From contig OX359248.1 in assembly GCA_947179485.1 (NCBI GenBank), positions 4,357,501-4,421,500 of the forward strand: a stretch of 64,000 bases of DNA. Direction: 5' to 3'. Origin of the DNA: Allacma fusca (Eukaryota; Arthropoda; Collembola; Symphypleona; Sminthuridae). Position 1 is the first letter of the stretch. Each line of letters starts with the position of its first letter. A program made the position numbers and the translations under genes. Positions 1 through 12,982 of the stretch are shown here, in pieces. Under the pieces are notes generated by a model. The model did not search any database, was not told the DNA's origin, and saw only the letters and a list, made by a program, of their open reading frames with translations.

Positions 1-681
1 CCCAAAAAAAAAACAATGCGCGAGGCTAGAGGGTGCATTAAAAATATTAAATCGATGGGATCATTAGCTGCCCAGCCTTGGTAGGCACTTGCTTATGTCA
101 ACCATGTCTTGTGATGTTGATAAAGGATCACATTCAACATGGAATGTGGGGAGAGGTAATTGATGTATCTATCTATACGCTGTAAAGTTGGGCGTTGAGG
201 GATTCCAGGAATTGAGAACCAGTTGAATCGTTGAGCACCATTCCGATAGCTAGTTTACACTAAAGGATTGCCAACACGCCAGTCATGACAAGCTGTTGTT
301 GTCACTGTGTTACGGGTTGAAGAAAACCCAATGGAAATTGAATTGTAAATCCGAAGTATGCCATAAAAACAGGTGCTATATTGATTAGCGAGAGAAGTGA
401 AAGTAACACGGGGGAAGACCAAGTATATGTACATATGTATCTGTTTGTACTTCATACGATACAGTCTTACCTTTGTACAAGAGCTCACTCACTCTCAACA
501 CCACCTTTTACCCCGAGCTAACTCTTCCTGACACTCTCTCGGTCTCATGTAAAGCTTGTAAAAGTTAGTTTGCTCCAGGAATTTATTATGCATAATTTAA
601 TAGCAGACAGGCTCCTGCTAACAAACTAGTCAGTGTGCAATGGCTTTGAAGAGCACCGTCAGTTCTCACGAAGCAAGAGAC

Positions 682-723
<42 letters not shown>

Positions 724-3700
724 GGAAAGAGTCGGAGATGGGTGGTGAGAAATTTTGAAAATTTCATTACAAACTTTCATAGATATGACAGTCCTCAATG
801 CTTTCTCAATGGGGGGGCATACCGAAGCTATGCAATACATATAATTATATGCAATTACAGCCAGTACGGACTTCTGAGAAAATAGAAGTGAATCCTCGCG
901 TAGCCTTTCTCTTTGCTTTCTCTTCATATGCTCCAAGCTATGGACTCTGTCTTCCTCTCATTCGAACACATTTTGTTCTGTCAGTGGGATAAAAAATAAC
1001 AGATTCTAGTATTTCATTGGACAATAAAACTCAGATGTTACAGAGTTGTTGAACGGTGCCTTCCCCCGCTCCGTAAAACAAACATTCAGAGAGTAGTTCA
1101 ATGTTTGCAGACCTAACGAATCTCTGAGTCTACTCAAAACAGGAGAGTTAGTTTCAGAGAACTTAATTCCTCAGCAATTTGTCTTAAACCTAGAGCTGAG
1201 GCTGAGACTGGAAGAATTTTGATTAAGGAGCTAGTATAACTGGCAACGACTCCGTCCCAGTAATGATTGTATTACCGACGAATTAAGTGTTATTTACCGC
1301 AGTTAACAAGAGCAAGACTACGGAGTGACGGTCTTAATAAGTTCCTAACTAGAAAATCCTTGAAGCAAATATTTATTTCTTTCTTTCACGCCTGCGACTA
1401 ATGGAGTCGTTAAGGACTACTGTAGATACTCGGGAAGAGTCTATTTATTTTGTATTTTCCCCTCCACAACGTTATTCCCAAAAGTTCTCATTTGGTAGCT
1501 GCGAGAAAGTACATGTACATTTAAATAACCCCAAAACCCCCATTAGTAGATGAAAATATACCATTAGCGCTTCCACAGGGGGATCCCAAAAAGTTGGGTT
1601 TAACATAACGCGTAATAAATTATTTTTAAGCAATTAACTTTAGCGATCAATAAAGACTTTCACTCATATAATAACATCCACCTTTGGATATCTACTCAAA
1701 ATAAGGGGGTTCATATACCAACTCCACAGGCTTGCTTTAATTACATGATGCTCCGTTATTATTACTGTGGGTTGAACAAATCATAAATGTTGTTTTACCT
1801 AAACGTATCCCTCTGGTGAGCTACTACTTGCCTCAAAGTTTTGAGTCAATCTCAAATGCTCAAGGGATTGTGCCTCCGCAAATACAAACCATAGTGCTCT
1901 GTTATTTCTACCTCCGCATTTTCCAAAGTTTGGTCACTGTAATTAATTAGTAATTACATTTGAACAGGAATTTGTTTTACATGCCTAACATAACAGTAGT
2001 AGCATCAAGGTAAAACATATGAAGCTTTCCAAAGAGAAATTTATTTCAGTGTCACAACTTGAGCATGGAAAAGATCGGACAGAGACGTATAATCACCATT
2101 GAATCAAAATAAACATTGAGACTGGATTTTCTCATGTCAACCCACACACAGGGATTTTGAAACCCTTAATAAAAGATCTTACAATATCATGATTTGTAAG
2201 AGTGACAGTTAGAATTCCCATCACAATTTTGATCAAAGGCACGGCTCGTAGTTTGAAAATAGTATGGATTCCCTTCCCGTCATCCTTACTGATTGGAACT
2301 CTCACGTTAAAGCAATTTCTCTTTACGGACATAGATTCCCAATAACAGTCCCATTGAACACAATATTATTTTTCTCAGCATATAAGCATATGTACTGCTA
2401 AAGAAAAGAAGGGTAACTGTAAATCGAGGTTACACAAGACTAGTAGGTTAGAAAACCATTGCGACTCTAATGCCAATACATTTGAAGCGTGTTTGAAGAA
2501 GTGACATACCGATCCGAATGAAGTAACGGAGCAAAGTTTAAAATCAGGTGGAGTAAAGTCATCTGGTCCTGACATTCTAAAATTAATAGCATCTTTGGCA
2601 AAATTGTAATTTCAAAAGTTTTGGTTTGACGTCAGCGGGTGCAATATCGTGGCTTCCAGGGCTGACGCTTTAAAGAATTGGCAAAAATAATCAAATGAGA
2701 GAATTCCTATAATTACTTTCGGAAGAAATATAGGGTTGAGCTGTTTAGAGGTTCCTTCAAAAATATCATTTGGGTTGTGATGGTATGTTAATTGCAATTC
2801 ATCTGTCACAAACACTCCGAGCTTAAATTTCCTTGATTAATGTCACCCCTTTATGAAGGCATCACTTTAGCATCCCATGAAGATCATTTAAAGAGGTTTA
2901 ATTTTGTATGGTAGTAAGTGACGGGGTTTATCCCATGCCTGCGTACATCCTTAATTATAGAGTGTGACGCTATTGTAACTATGTAGGGTTCGACAGACCT
3001 GAAGTTAAATTATCGAGCTGAGATGCATAATTACATCTGGAGAGTAACTGACACTCCCTTTAATTTAGAATGAGGATAGACAAATGATAAGGTCAGGAGG
3101 AAATGGAGCATAAAAACTTTTGGTGGCTTACCTGTTCGGAAAGAAGACATTGGTGTGGCTCTTGCATCATTTCCAGGCTCAACCTAAGGAAAGAAAGAGG
3201 AATTAATGATGAGGGCCGCCTTTTAATATTTCATTTATGTCGTGAGGACGGCGATGTTCATAAAAATTTGAGATGTTATGTGTAATATTCGGATAGTTCC
3301 TCTTATTGGGTAAAAGGATTTCCTCGCTCTGACTCTCACCAGTTTGCAAGGGAACCAAAACTAATTTTCAAGTATTCACTTGGGAGCAGCTTTCAGAGTA
3401 CCGGGGCATTTCATTTCCTCTTCCCTGAAATCTATCTAAGTTTCTTGTGGAAGCCTGGTTCCCCTTCCTTCCTTCCCATCTGCTGCATTATTAAAAAATT
3501 CCCTTCTTATAAGATGGTATTTGAGGAGCCAGGGTTTTAGCGGAGCTGGTCACGTCTTAATTCAATATTGTAATGATGAAATTTCCATGGAGCTCCCTTT
3601 TAAATTCACTGAGTAATGACTCATGAAATCAAGTTGTGATCAGCAAGCGGATGAGCATCATGATTTCTACAGCAGGCATTCCTCCGTTATAATCCCATTC

Positions 3701-4355
3701 CTCATGGAACATCTTCCATCTCTATTGACCCCTAGAAACGCACAATGTTTGCAGAGAAAACTCTAAAACTAATAGTTACACAGAGGCTCCAGTCAAAATC
3801 AAGAAGTTGAGTCAATAGTTTGCTCCTAGCAGGATATTACTACAAGAGAGGGATCATGTCCTTTTGGCCCTGCCAAGGCAGTCCAATTTTTAAAGCAGTG
3901 ATTTAATTTTTGGGAATATGTCGCCCAAATTGCTATACTTTTACTCTGATGTGAGACCCAGGAGTTGTCAGCCCACATCCTTGAGAATGAGTTATTTATT
4001 TCTTTGCATAGGTCTGGAGTGGAACTGTACGATAAATCAATTCTAAGGAAAAGCTGGAACTCTGACGGTGCATATAATGCTAGGTGTGAGGTATGATAAT
4101 GAATGTTAACTATGCATGCAATGGCATCTCCCACATTCTACTTCCACTACTCCCTGAATCCCAGGAAGGTCTAATTAGAGCTATAGAATTGGGTAATTTA
4201 TGCTGCAGCAATAATACATGAATTGAGTGAGCACCTTTTGCGGTGATTGCTGGCTGCAATCAAAGTCAGGCATGAAAGGTATTGTTAGGGAGAATGATTA
4301 GAGCGTGAAAGGAGCATGTCTCTCTGAGAGGAAGGGAAACCAAGAAGGACGTATT
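1..4355. other. gene-poor stretch
   Basis: No convincing coding exon was seen on either strand. Open frames here are short, do not resemble a known family and lack paired splice borders. Apart from a GA microsatellite the DNA looks like ordinary AT-rich intergenic or intronic sequence. It lies downstream of the small minus-strand gene that ends at 4356. Confidence 0.5.
684..717. repeat. (GA)n microsatellite
   Basis: Seventeen uninterrupted GA dinucleotides. The open frames crossing it in both directions (RERERE or SLSLSL runs) are by-products of the repeat. Confidence 0.95.
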
Positions 4356-5638
4356 TTATTGTACCTTTTGTCTGCTCGCTGCTTCTACTTTGGCTTTTTC
4401 AATGATCTCGTTAACAAACTTGGAAGCTATTTCCATAAGTTGAGGATCCTGTTTAGGATCGTCCTCGGAGTTGTCGTCGGGTTCAGGAAATGGACTGCTC
4501 GGATCTTCGTAATGGCTTCCTCCATTTGAAGTGCAATTAGGTGGCGGGGTGGACTGCTCATAGTGTTGGCTCAAATGGAATTGAAATTGAATTTCAGCTG
4601 GACGTTTCTGAACGGGTGGAGCTTCGCTCTGACTTGCATCTTCAGCTGCTGCAGTTGTTGAGCTCCCAGGGGATTTGATCACAACTGTTTTTGTACTTCG
4701 CTTTGGACTCTTCGGAGCCACGGGCTCTGATGGTCCTTCATCACTAGTAGGTTCGGCAAAATTTATTCGCCGACTCCCTTTCATGCAACTTTTGGGACTG
4801 TCTGGGGCTGAAACGAACCATTTCTATTCATTAATGCTCTCATTATTTAACCAGCATTCTAGGTTTACTCTTTCAGTACCCCAAACGAGCTTCAATGATC
4901 AGCACAACATAAAGAACATACTCAACTGAGCCAAGAAACAAAGATAGCCACGGAACAATGTACTCTAATCAAACAATGGCAGTTCAATTTGATCATTTTG
5001 CTCTTTAATAAAACAGCAAATAAACTTTGGAAAGTTTCCCGAATTAGAGTAATGGTTGTTAAATATTGTCCATTGCTCTTCAAGATAAAAGCTACCAGCA
5101 TACGTGTCAACTTTAAACGTGGCATAGTTCCAGGAATACGTAGACACATAGAGAGAATACAGAACATGGAAATATTATGTCAGCGTTGACAACAACTACA
5201 AATAATTAATTATACTATTACAGTGAACATTCAAAAAAATGAAAGACAAATATTATTAAATCCAAAATTTATTTAAACTAGTACTACAAGCGACTGTGAG
5301 GCCGATAATGGGTTGTTGGAATTTGAGGCTATTGTCAAAGTACATGAAACATTATTATCAACGCACAAAAAAACCTTATAATGTTCAAAAACAAAAGGGA
5401 ATATGTACTCGCGCTAATTGGAAATATAGCCCGATCTAGTTGACACTTTTTAAAAAAAAAACCGGAGTGGGAATGATAGGTTTGATTTTATCCTCTTTGA
5501 AGTTTGTCGTTCGATTCTTATCAAGGCTCACATATTGAAGCTAAACAATAGGCTCTATAGAAATTGGAGTAGAGGGAAGAAAGTTTGGAAGTAGAACTTA
5601 CGTGTGTCTGTGAACCGAACTTGCGAATGACTCTCCAT
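4356..5638 (-). CDS. small scaffold-like protein with PP1-docking and PKA-anchoring motifs (two exons)
   Basis: Exon 1 is 5638-5602 and exon 2 is 4807-4356. The borders are GT-AG, both in phase 1, and give a 162-residue protein. Most of it is low-complexity, rich in Ser, Pro and Glu, and probably disordered. Residues 26-29 read RINF, which fits the RVxF docking motif for protein phosphatase 1; QVRF at 6-9 is a weaker match. Residues about 137-156 (MEIASKFVNEIIEKAKVEAA) form an amphipathic helix that fits the spacing of PKA regulatory-subunit anchoring helices in AKAPs. The stop overlaps an AATAAA-like polyadenylation signal, but the same place also reads AAAG/GTACAA and could be a donor to further exons. 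I do not recognise an orthologue. The motif roles are inference; the exon join is well supported by phase. Confidence 0.6.
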
Positions 5639-8600
5639 TTTTAAAGGGGCAAACGCATGGAGGAGACTTTGAGATATTTTGGAAAAGTAGATTTTAATTA
5701 AAAAGCTCCTATTGTTCCCCCTTTTTAGAGAAAGAAGCGATAGAGGATGATTCCCCGGAAGAGATCTTACATGGTCTGGAGTAATTGCGAGGGGATATAG
5801 AATTACTTTGTCAACAAGTGCTCCTCCGTTGACTCAGTTGGAGCATTAAATAGGAATGGAAGTAACAAGACAGGATCTGGAGATGAGCACGGAGATAGAT
5901 ATATGTATCTCTAAATGCACACACACACAACCGAATGACTCACAACTTGATGTAGATCAAAGGGAAAAGTTGACATAAATGTTAAAGTATAATAATAATA
6001 GAAAACTTTCCCATGTATGGCTTTCGTGTAATAATGCCACTTTGTGAAACTGATTGGAACGATGTCATGCGAAGTATCCAGACGACAGAGACAGGCACAA
6101 ACACTTATTACACACTCAGACCCAATGTGTTTGAGTCTCCTGCTTTCTGGACTCTGACGACGTGAGAGAAAGTTACGAGGGCTATACACTCCTTGTATGG
6201 CAGTGGTCGTATTACACTCCCTGTACTAAAGTCCCCCTGATCTCCCTTTCTCTTCCCTCTACAAAGAGGACAAGACCCACTGAAAGGAGAAAGCTGCAGG
6301 GTGTAATATTATTTATACATAAGTATAGAGCCTTTGAAAAATAACAAGAGACACGTCTTAAACTATCCCCCACGTACAAGTCGTACCACCAAGCACATAC
6401 TACACAGACACTCACTGTAAAAATCAAACCCTCTCTCTCTCTGACTGAGAGGACTCACAGTATCCCCCGTAACTAGGCTCCTTTCTCCGCTAACTTGTTG
6501 CAACGAGGAAAAAAATTGAGGGGAGACGGAGAGATGGTAAAAGGAGAAGAAATTACTGGGACAAAAAATTGTGTTCATGGGAAGAATCCAGGGAGAGGAA
6601 GTACTGCTGAGAAGTGTCCGGGTACAATAATAAAATAGGTGAGGTTGAGTGGCGTGTAATTTCAGCAAACGAATGACACAAACTGAGAGAAAGGTGCTAG
6701 ATTGAGAAAATCCCCGTCCTTTTCTCTTCGTCAGCTCAAGAGAAATTGAAATCTGGCAAGAGGCTGAGTGCGTGTGTGTGGAACTCCAACTTCCCACTAG
6801 TTTTGGGGGGAAAGGTAAGGAAATGAGGAAAGAGTCCTTCAATTCCCAATACACGTCAAAGAGCTTCTGGTTCTGCTTCTCTATCTCCAACTCACACACG
6901 CACACAAACAAAATGCCAAGCCAGCCAGTAAATTCAGAGAGTTGGTCTTGCGTGCTGGAGCCGTCCGAGTCGGAACGTCCATCCATAGCTCCGGTTCTGT
7001 AAGCATTGAACAGAACACATATGACATATGCTGGAAAGGTGTGCTTTCCCCCCCGAAGTGCTATTTTTACGGGCTATTATGCATACTCACGCATATGTTC
7101 TTCCTCTGTACTCTCATGCTTTCTCATGTGAAAATGGCATAGGCTGAGATGATGATAGATTGATTCTATGTACAAATGTGTATTGTACAATTTCAATGGA
7201 ACATGGAACTACCCCGAAATTATAGTATTATATTACTATTCCATACCACGTCGAGCCTGCATTCTCTTACATTATAATCCACAGTCCTACGTTCTATTAT
7301 ATTTCCTCCACCTTATATATACATATTTACTATTGGAATCCACTATACGTATAAAATAAGACATACATAATTATACATATGTGAGTAAAACTCCATATAA
7401 TATACACGTAAATACACTTTCTGCATGAGCAACCTTCTTTTGTTACAGAATAAAGTCAAGGGATATACTTTCTCCTGAGAAAATCTACAGAATGCTTTAA
7501 TTTCCATACATAAATACTATATACAGAATCTATACAGACTATTTTCCATTATGAAGGGCTGGAGCGTACCAAATGTAACTATTTCTGTTCAGTCAAACCC
7601 AAGCACTTCAACATAACCTACTGACTTTTATGCCAATTTCCCCAAGTTCTTTCACCGCCGCCTTTCCCATTATGCTTTCCACACCGTCCGAAAGGAAGGT
7701 AGGGAAAAATTCTCCACTATCTCAGCTGCAGTCGGATCCCGTTTAGGATTTCCTCCGCTCTGTTGCTACTGGAAGCGGAAAGAGTTGCAGGGGAGGACGT
7801 ATATATGGCTAAATACCGATCATATTTTTATTTCCCTAGAGATTTCTTACTTGCATTTCAAAACACCTTGGCATCTATTCCAATTTGTATGACTCAAGCG
7901 TACGTCAGATTCAACCTGAAACATTCCCTATCACATTTCCTGGTAAGCTGTCATGGTATCCACTTTTATTGTTACTCCCTGGGAATCCATGTAGGCTGTA
8001 TCGTTAGCTGTATCTACAGGATACACCGTACAGAATTGTGGAGATGGCCCTTGTTCAGGATAGAATGTATATATATAGGGGATGTATGAAGATGTGTCTA
8101 CTTGGAGTGGTTCCCTCATCGATAGTTGTTGGATACCTTGTTTTAGAAATCTATGGCCTATATAGTAATGGTAAACAGGAGGAATAGCACGCTTAACATG
8201 GGATGCGCGCTGGAGGAGCGGTAAAGAATGGCAGGGAAAGTAGTGACAAGGAACAGAACAAGGAAGGTGCCTGTAGCCCAGCCCGTATCTCATAAGTCGT
8301 CTGAATAGGGAATAAAGAACTGTCGCTTCGTCGCTTTCATTTTGGGAAATAAAAATACAAGTCTTCGTCAGAGGATTGGAATTGTAAACTGGGATTTCAA
8401 ATTGAGGAGATGCAAAGGATTGACAGCGTTTCCAATACCAACGGTTCTTGAGGAAAATTAAAATGAAATCATTCTCGTTTCTTTTCACTTGACTCAACCC
8501 CCTCTCTCCAGCCTTCCCCATTTTATTCACTTGACCCACTTTTTCACTTTGCCTTTATTGCTATCAGTTCATCGTATTAGCGGGTACTCCGTCGTGACAC

Positions 8601-10696
8601 TCTCCTCTCAGGTATGCTTTTTTTTCCATTAGGAGCTCCTCTTTGTGTCAACACTTAAGTCACTGCAATATTTCTTCCTAATATGGCCCCCCCTCAAGAT
8701 GAAGTAAATGTATGTATGTTAAGATGGAGTAAATAAATTGAATCTGAAATGACAAAGTTATAATGAATGAATGACTGCTCATCAGGAAGGACTGCGTTTT
8801 GGGACTCGGGCAGGGACAAAAGGTACTCCAGTGACACTCGAAACGAGACGCTCCGGCGTCTTGTAATGATTTATGCAAATTATCATGCACTTTAAATATC
8901 ACATCTTAAAATTTCTATTCAATTTGAATATAGCTTTTGGAGCAATCAATTCTCCTATCTTCATATTTCATTCCTTTAAGTTAAATGGAGAAATGCATTA
9001 AGGTCTTTTAATTTAGTGCTTTTTCGAGTCAATTATCTATCACGGATCCAGCTCCACTGTAAATGACCCGTAAAAAATTTCAGTATTCTCTTTCAGTCTA
9101 TTATTCTAAAATATACATGTCAATGACTCCAGCTATTTCTTGGATTGCTATTTCGACGCAAACGAAAGTAATTTGATAAAAATAATCCCATTCGAATTTA
9201 TTCGTGTGAATTAATGTCACTAGAACCCCAACTTTTCATTTGGGATGTGGTTTCAAAACCTCTAGTGTTCCTGTGATGTTGCTCATTATATTTTTGACAT
9301 ACAGATAGGAGTGTGGAACATAAAATATATGTTTTATGCTTGAGGCCGTGGTTGAACAGAATTGGTGATTACGACAAGGACCTAAATGTTTGGTTAGATT
9401 ATTTTTGTGATTTTTTGGAAGGACGGAAAATTCCGCAAATGTTACATATTCGAACATAAAAACAAAATACTAACTCAGGAACAGAATCAAAACAAATAAA
9501 TGAATAATTATAAAGTAATTTTTAAAATTAGAAACCGTAGAGGAATTATCTCTACTGCATTACAAAATGAACAACTAATAGGTAACAAATGACAAACTGA
9601 TATTCATAAAATTACTTTTGCAGCTCACATCTGAAGCAATATTCACAATAGCTCGTATTTTAAAGTAGGAAATTTAGAATTTTTTTATTAGGTAGTTGTG
9701 TATATTCGGAAGATTCTACTGGCAATGTTTTGAAAGAAAATCCTTAAAATAATAGTTATTATAGCCACTCGCTAAAAGAATTTGGAATTACGTGCGTCCT
9801 TCTTAAAATCCTTCATTTTATGCCTGCAGTATTATTAGTGCGTATATAAGCGTTCCGGGAAAGGAATTCCCCATATATCCATCAAGTGACTATAGTGTCT
9901 GCTGTTCCTCTTTACGACGTTCATGTCCGTGAAACTTCATTGAAACTTTACGAGCTATCTTTTACTAGCTTCTAATTCCAGTTTGGCTATAAATAGCTTC
10001 AAGACGTAATACACAGTAGCAATTTTAGTATTGGGTAATACAGACAGCGAATGTTATAGATGAGGCATCTTCCCTTGCCGAGGTACATTATACCATCTGA
10101 TTGGAATCTTCTCTATTCTGATACAGAGAAAGTGCTCGACAGCGACGTCTTTACATTTCAAATTACCACCGCTGGCAGAATCATTTATATCTGTTCAATT
10201 CATGGTAATATAATCTAAGTGAATTTTACTCATGGTCAACATGTGGCGTACCTAAATGTACCCACGCTGGTTATGGGTTAGATAAGGTTCTCAAAAAGTT
10301 CCATATTTTATCTCAAATACACCAGATGTATTTTTTCGGAATTTTTTAGTACATAAGTAGCTCCCGGGTGTAGGTAAGCGTATAGGTAGATCTTCGGACT
10401 ATAAACTGCACAATTTATAATTGGATTTTTTTTTACAATTTCTTAGAAGAATTTTCCTATTAATACTGTAAGCATTTCAAAACTCTTTCAAAATGTTACG
10501 GTTTCCACAAAAATCTATGAAAACTTCCAAAATGTTTCAGCTAAAACGATGAATTCGAGCTCCCAGAGCCCATACCTTGTTCTGACACCATTTACATTCT
10601 ACCTGAATGCGTCAATTTTTTTTTCATTAATCCTGATTAGACTATTTATGTAATACTATGAGGGCAGAATTTTTTACATTACAAATTTATTGCAGA
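5639..10696. other. long stretch without a recognised gene
   Basis: AT-rich DNA with short CA and CT runs (about 5918-5929 and 6430-6440). Two long minus-strand frames occur: 6363-6986, which is full of low-complexity Ser/Leu runs and is not believed, and 7931-8539, listed separately. Nothing else was recognised up to the Polinton target site. Confidence 0.5.
7931..8539 (-). CDS. hypothetical ORF, unrecognised
   Basis: A 202-codon open frame. Its C-terminal third (around 8160-7931) reads like ordinary protein, for example TVYPVDTANDTAYMDSQGV, and is preceded by a possible splice acceptor (CTATATAG at about 8160), so only that part may be an exon. The N-terminal two thirds look random. There is no signal peptide, known domain or matching neighbour. 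A chance frame is quite possible. Confidence 0.2.
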   Translation of the reverse strand: MGQVNKMGKAGERGLSQVKRNENDFILIFLKNRWYWKRCQSFASPQFEIPVYNSNPLTKTCIFISQNESDEATVLYSLFRRLMRYGLGYRHLPCSVPCHYFPCHSLPLLQRASHVKRAIPPVYHYYIGHRFLKQGIQQLSMREPLQVDTSSYIPYIYTFYPEQGPSPQFCTVYPVDTANDTAYMDSQGVTIKVDTMTAYQEM

Positions 10697-10702
10697 TACG
10701 AC
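10697..10702. repeat. left target-site duplication of the Polinton (TACGAC)
   Basis: TACGAC directly precedes the left terminal repeat and recurs directly after the right one at 28135-28140. Six base pairs is the duplication size made by Polinton integrases. Confidence 0.97.
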
Positions 10703-10779
10703 AGTAGTAGCTATACGTATGCCCACGCTTGGAAAAACGCCCCATGTTGAAGGTATAGGCGACCTTAATCCCCTAATCC
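10703..10779 (+). repeat. Polinton left terminal inverted repeat
   Basis: All 77 bases match the reverse complement of 28058-28134. Beyond this only GTTATGACCT is still shared before a TA-rich tract, so similarity fades within about 100 bp. Confidence 0.97.
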
Positions 10780-10811
10780 AGGGTTATGACCTTGTTATGA
10801 CAAGGGAAAGT

Positions 10812-10812
<1 letters not shown>

Positions 10813-10869
<57 letters not shown>
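10813..10869. repeat. (TA)n tract beside the left terminal repeat
   Basis: A long run of TA dinucleotides. A shorter, interrupted TA/CA tract stands at the mirror position near the right end (about 27,979-28,040), so TA-rich subterminal DNA is shared by both ends even where the sequences no longer align. Confidence 0.95.
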
Positions 10870-10872
<3 letters not shown>

Positions 10873-11279
10873 CATGTATACGCTTAAGGTCATACATTAC
10901 TCAAGGCTGCACAACAAGGGTAAAGGTTAAGATTGAAGGATGTATACCCTTACCCGCATGGTACAGAGACTGAAAGCACATGTAATATATCAGTAATAAA
11001 ACGTATTGTAACTAATGCCACATCATATGGCAGAGTAGTTAATGCGCTGATTTATAAACAGAAGTATATGCTTCGAGACTTGCTAACCTTGATGAAAAAC
11101 GTTTACAGGTTAAATGAGGTCACTCCAAAAATACGGTAAGTTGATAATGAAAAAACAAAAATAGTTTGTTTCCCCCTATATATGGGGTTTGTTTTTGCCA
11201 TTGTAGAGCACCATTCACTTCTCAATTCTATCCAAACTATCACAAATAAAGCAATTTTTTTTTGAAAAAGTTTTTCAAA

Positions 11280-12866
11280 ATGTCTGAAAATTTTGAAAAC
11301 CCACCTGCATCTCCGGATGTGATTGAGCTTCCATTAGGGGATCCATCCCCCAAAAAAATTCCAAGAATTGAGACAATCCTTGTTGAAGACGATGAAGAGA
11401 CTGAGGAATCCAAAATCCATGGTGAAGGAGAAAAGGAAAAAAAAGAATTAATACAGGAAAAAATCTCTGGTGTGAAAGAAAATTTGGATTTGAAGATCGA
11501 CATGGAGCTTGTAGCTGAGGCAAAACGGTATTGGATAGAAAAACGATATCTACATGAGTATATTCTCTACTTGGCAGCTATCATGTTCTATCATGTATGT
11601 CAACAACCATTCAACCAACTGCAGCTGTCGCTACTCTGCAACTGTAAAGAATTCGAATTTCTTAGACGCACATGGAGAACTAAAGTTCGTTTGTTCAGAA
11701 GGCACAAGGTCAAATCCCACAACTATCGGAACTACCGCAACATGTTCCCACAGTTTTTAATTAATCATCTATCACCACCTAAGCAATTACCAGTTACAGA
11801 ACTTCCGAAATTCCCGAAATCAATGGATCTTGCATATCGATTAAAATCATTTAGTGTGAACTGGAATGATGATCATTTCTATAATGGAAAGCCTCATACC
11901 GATCGTAAAGGCAAAGATATGTCTCAAAAATACTACGTGGGGCAAGCTGGAGGCACAGCGTACTGTGTTTATTGCGGCGGATATGGCTCATTTAGAAATC
12001 ATCATCCTATGACTCGACCATGGTGTCTACCTACTTGTGCTTTAAAACAAAGAATCCCAGATCGTGAATCAGAACGTAATCGAAAAAAACTTGTGTTGGA
12101 AGGAGCCTTACCGACATTTCATTCCAAGATTGAGGAAACAGTTGAAGAAAAGAAGCCTCTCCCACAAGCGTATCTTCGTGTTAAGAAAAGCTATGAATTG
12201 AGGGTTAACAAGAAACATGAAGAAGATGCGAAATGGTATTGGTCCCGAAAACGATTCGTTTATGAATTGGTGGAACAAATGGCTGCGATAATGCTGGAAC
12301 ATGAATGTCCAGAGTTCCCGACTGAATATCATCCAACGTTTCTGTGCAATTGCAAAGAGTTTGACTATTTTCGGGCAATATGGGGTGCTCGAATTAAAGG
12401 GTTGAATGCTATATTACCCTATGATCCAGCAATTTCGTTTTCGATGTATCAAAACCATATGCCGCACTACCTGGTAAATCATCTGGATGCTCCGAAAGAA
12501 ACAACGATAATAGACTTACCCAAGTTTCCTGCAGCAATGGATTTGGCTTACCGTATCAATTCATTTAAAACACATTGGGGTTATTACAATAATGACCATG
12601 ATGATAATGACACTGCTGCTATTTTAAATGATGGTGATTTTAGGAAAGTTGATGAGCAAGAGTCTATAGCACAGCTGTATTATGTTGCACAGGCTGGGGG
12701 TACAGCATTTTGTGTTTACTGTGGCGGGTTTGGTTGGTTTAATTCAAATGAAGCTTTCAAACGTCCATGGTGCCTTCCTGTTTGCTGTTTGAAGAAGGAT
12801 GCAGATCGACAAATACAAGAAACGAATGTTTTCTCCACAGGATCTCAGCATGAGATTGTTTTCTAA
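11280..12866 (+). CDS. Polinton accessory protein with a duplicated Cys-rich domain
   Basis: 528 residues from the ATG at 11280; a possible earlier TTG start is ignored. After an acidic, Pro-rich N-terminus of about 80 residues come two copies of one domain of about 180 residues. Each copy holds a W-x2-(K)R-[YF] segment, CNCKEF, [FY]L-[IV]NHL, LPKFP-x-[SA]MDLAYR, QAGGTA-[YF]-CVYCGG and RPWCLP-x-C-x-LK. The paired CxC and CxxC cysteines and the conserved His suggest metal binding, but I know no family for this domain. It is the leftmost gene and faces the virion block, so an early or regulatory role and a structural one are both open. The copies differ clearly, so the duplication is old. Confidence 0.85.
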   Translation: MSENFENPPASPDVIELPLGDPSPKKIPRIETILVEDDEETEESKIHGEGEKEKKELIQEKISGVKENLDLKIDMELVAEAKRYWIEKRYLHEYILYLAAIMFYHVCQQPFNQLQLSLLCNCKEFEFLRRTWRTKVRLFRRHKVKSHNYRNYRNMFPQFLINHLSPPKQLPVTELPKFPKSMDLAYRLKSFSVNWNDDHFYNGKPHTDRKGKDMSQKYYVGQAGGTAYCVYCGGYGSFRNHHPMTRPWCLPTCALKQRIPDRESERNRKKLVLEGALPTFHSKIEETVEEKKPLPQAYLRVKKSYELRVNKKHEEDAKWYWSRKRFVYELVEQMAAIMLEHECPEFPTEYHPTFLCNCKEFDYFRAIWGARIKGLNAILPYDPAISFSMYQNHMPHYLVNHLDAPKETTIIDLPKFPAAMDLAYRINSFKTHWGYYNNDHDDNDTAAILNDGDFRKVDEQESIAQLYYVAQAGGTAFCVYCGGFGWFNSNEAFKRPWCLPVCCLKKDADRQIQETNVFSTGSQHEIVF

Positions 12867-12982
12867 ATATTGTATTTTTGCTATTGTAAAAACCAATCAT
12901 GATAAATAATAAAAAAAAAACATTTGTATATATAAATATTATGTTTAAGTAATAACCGTTCATTCAATCATTCAATGTCATC

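Noticed and set aside
586-936. Frames on both strands across the GA microsatellite
   Set aside because: Low-complexity by-products of (GA)n.
6363-6986. 207-codon minus-strand frame
   Set aside because: Dominated by Ser, Leu, Phe and Cys runs read from CT-rich and CA-rich DNA, with no family pattern or splice partner.
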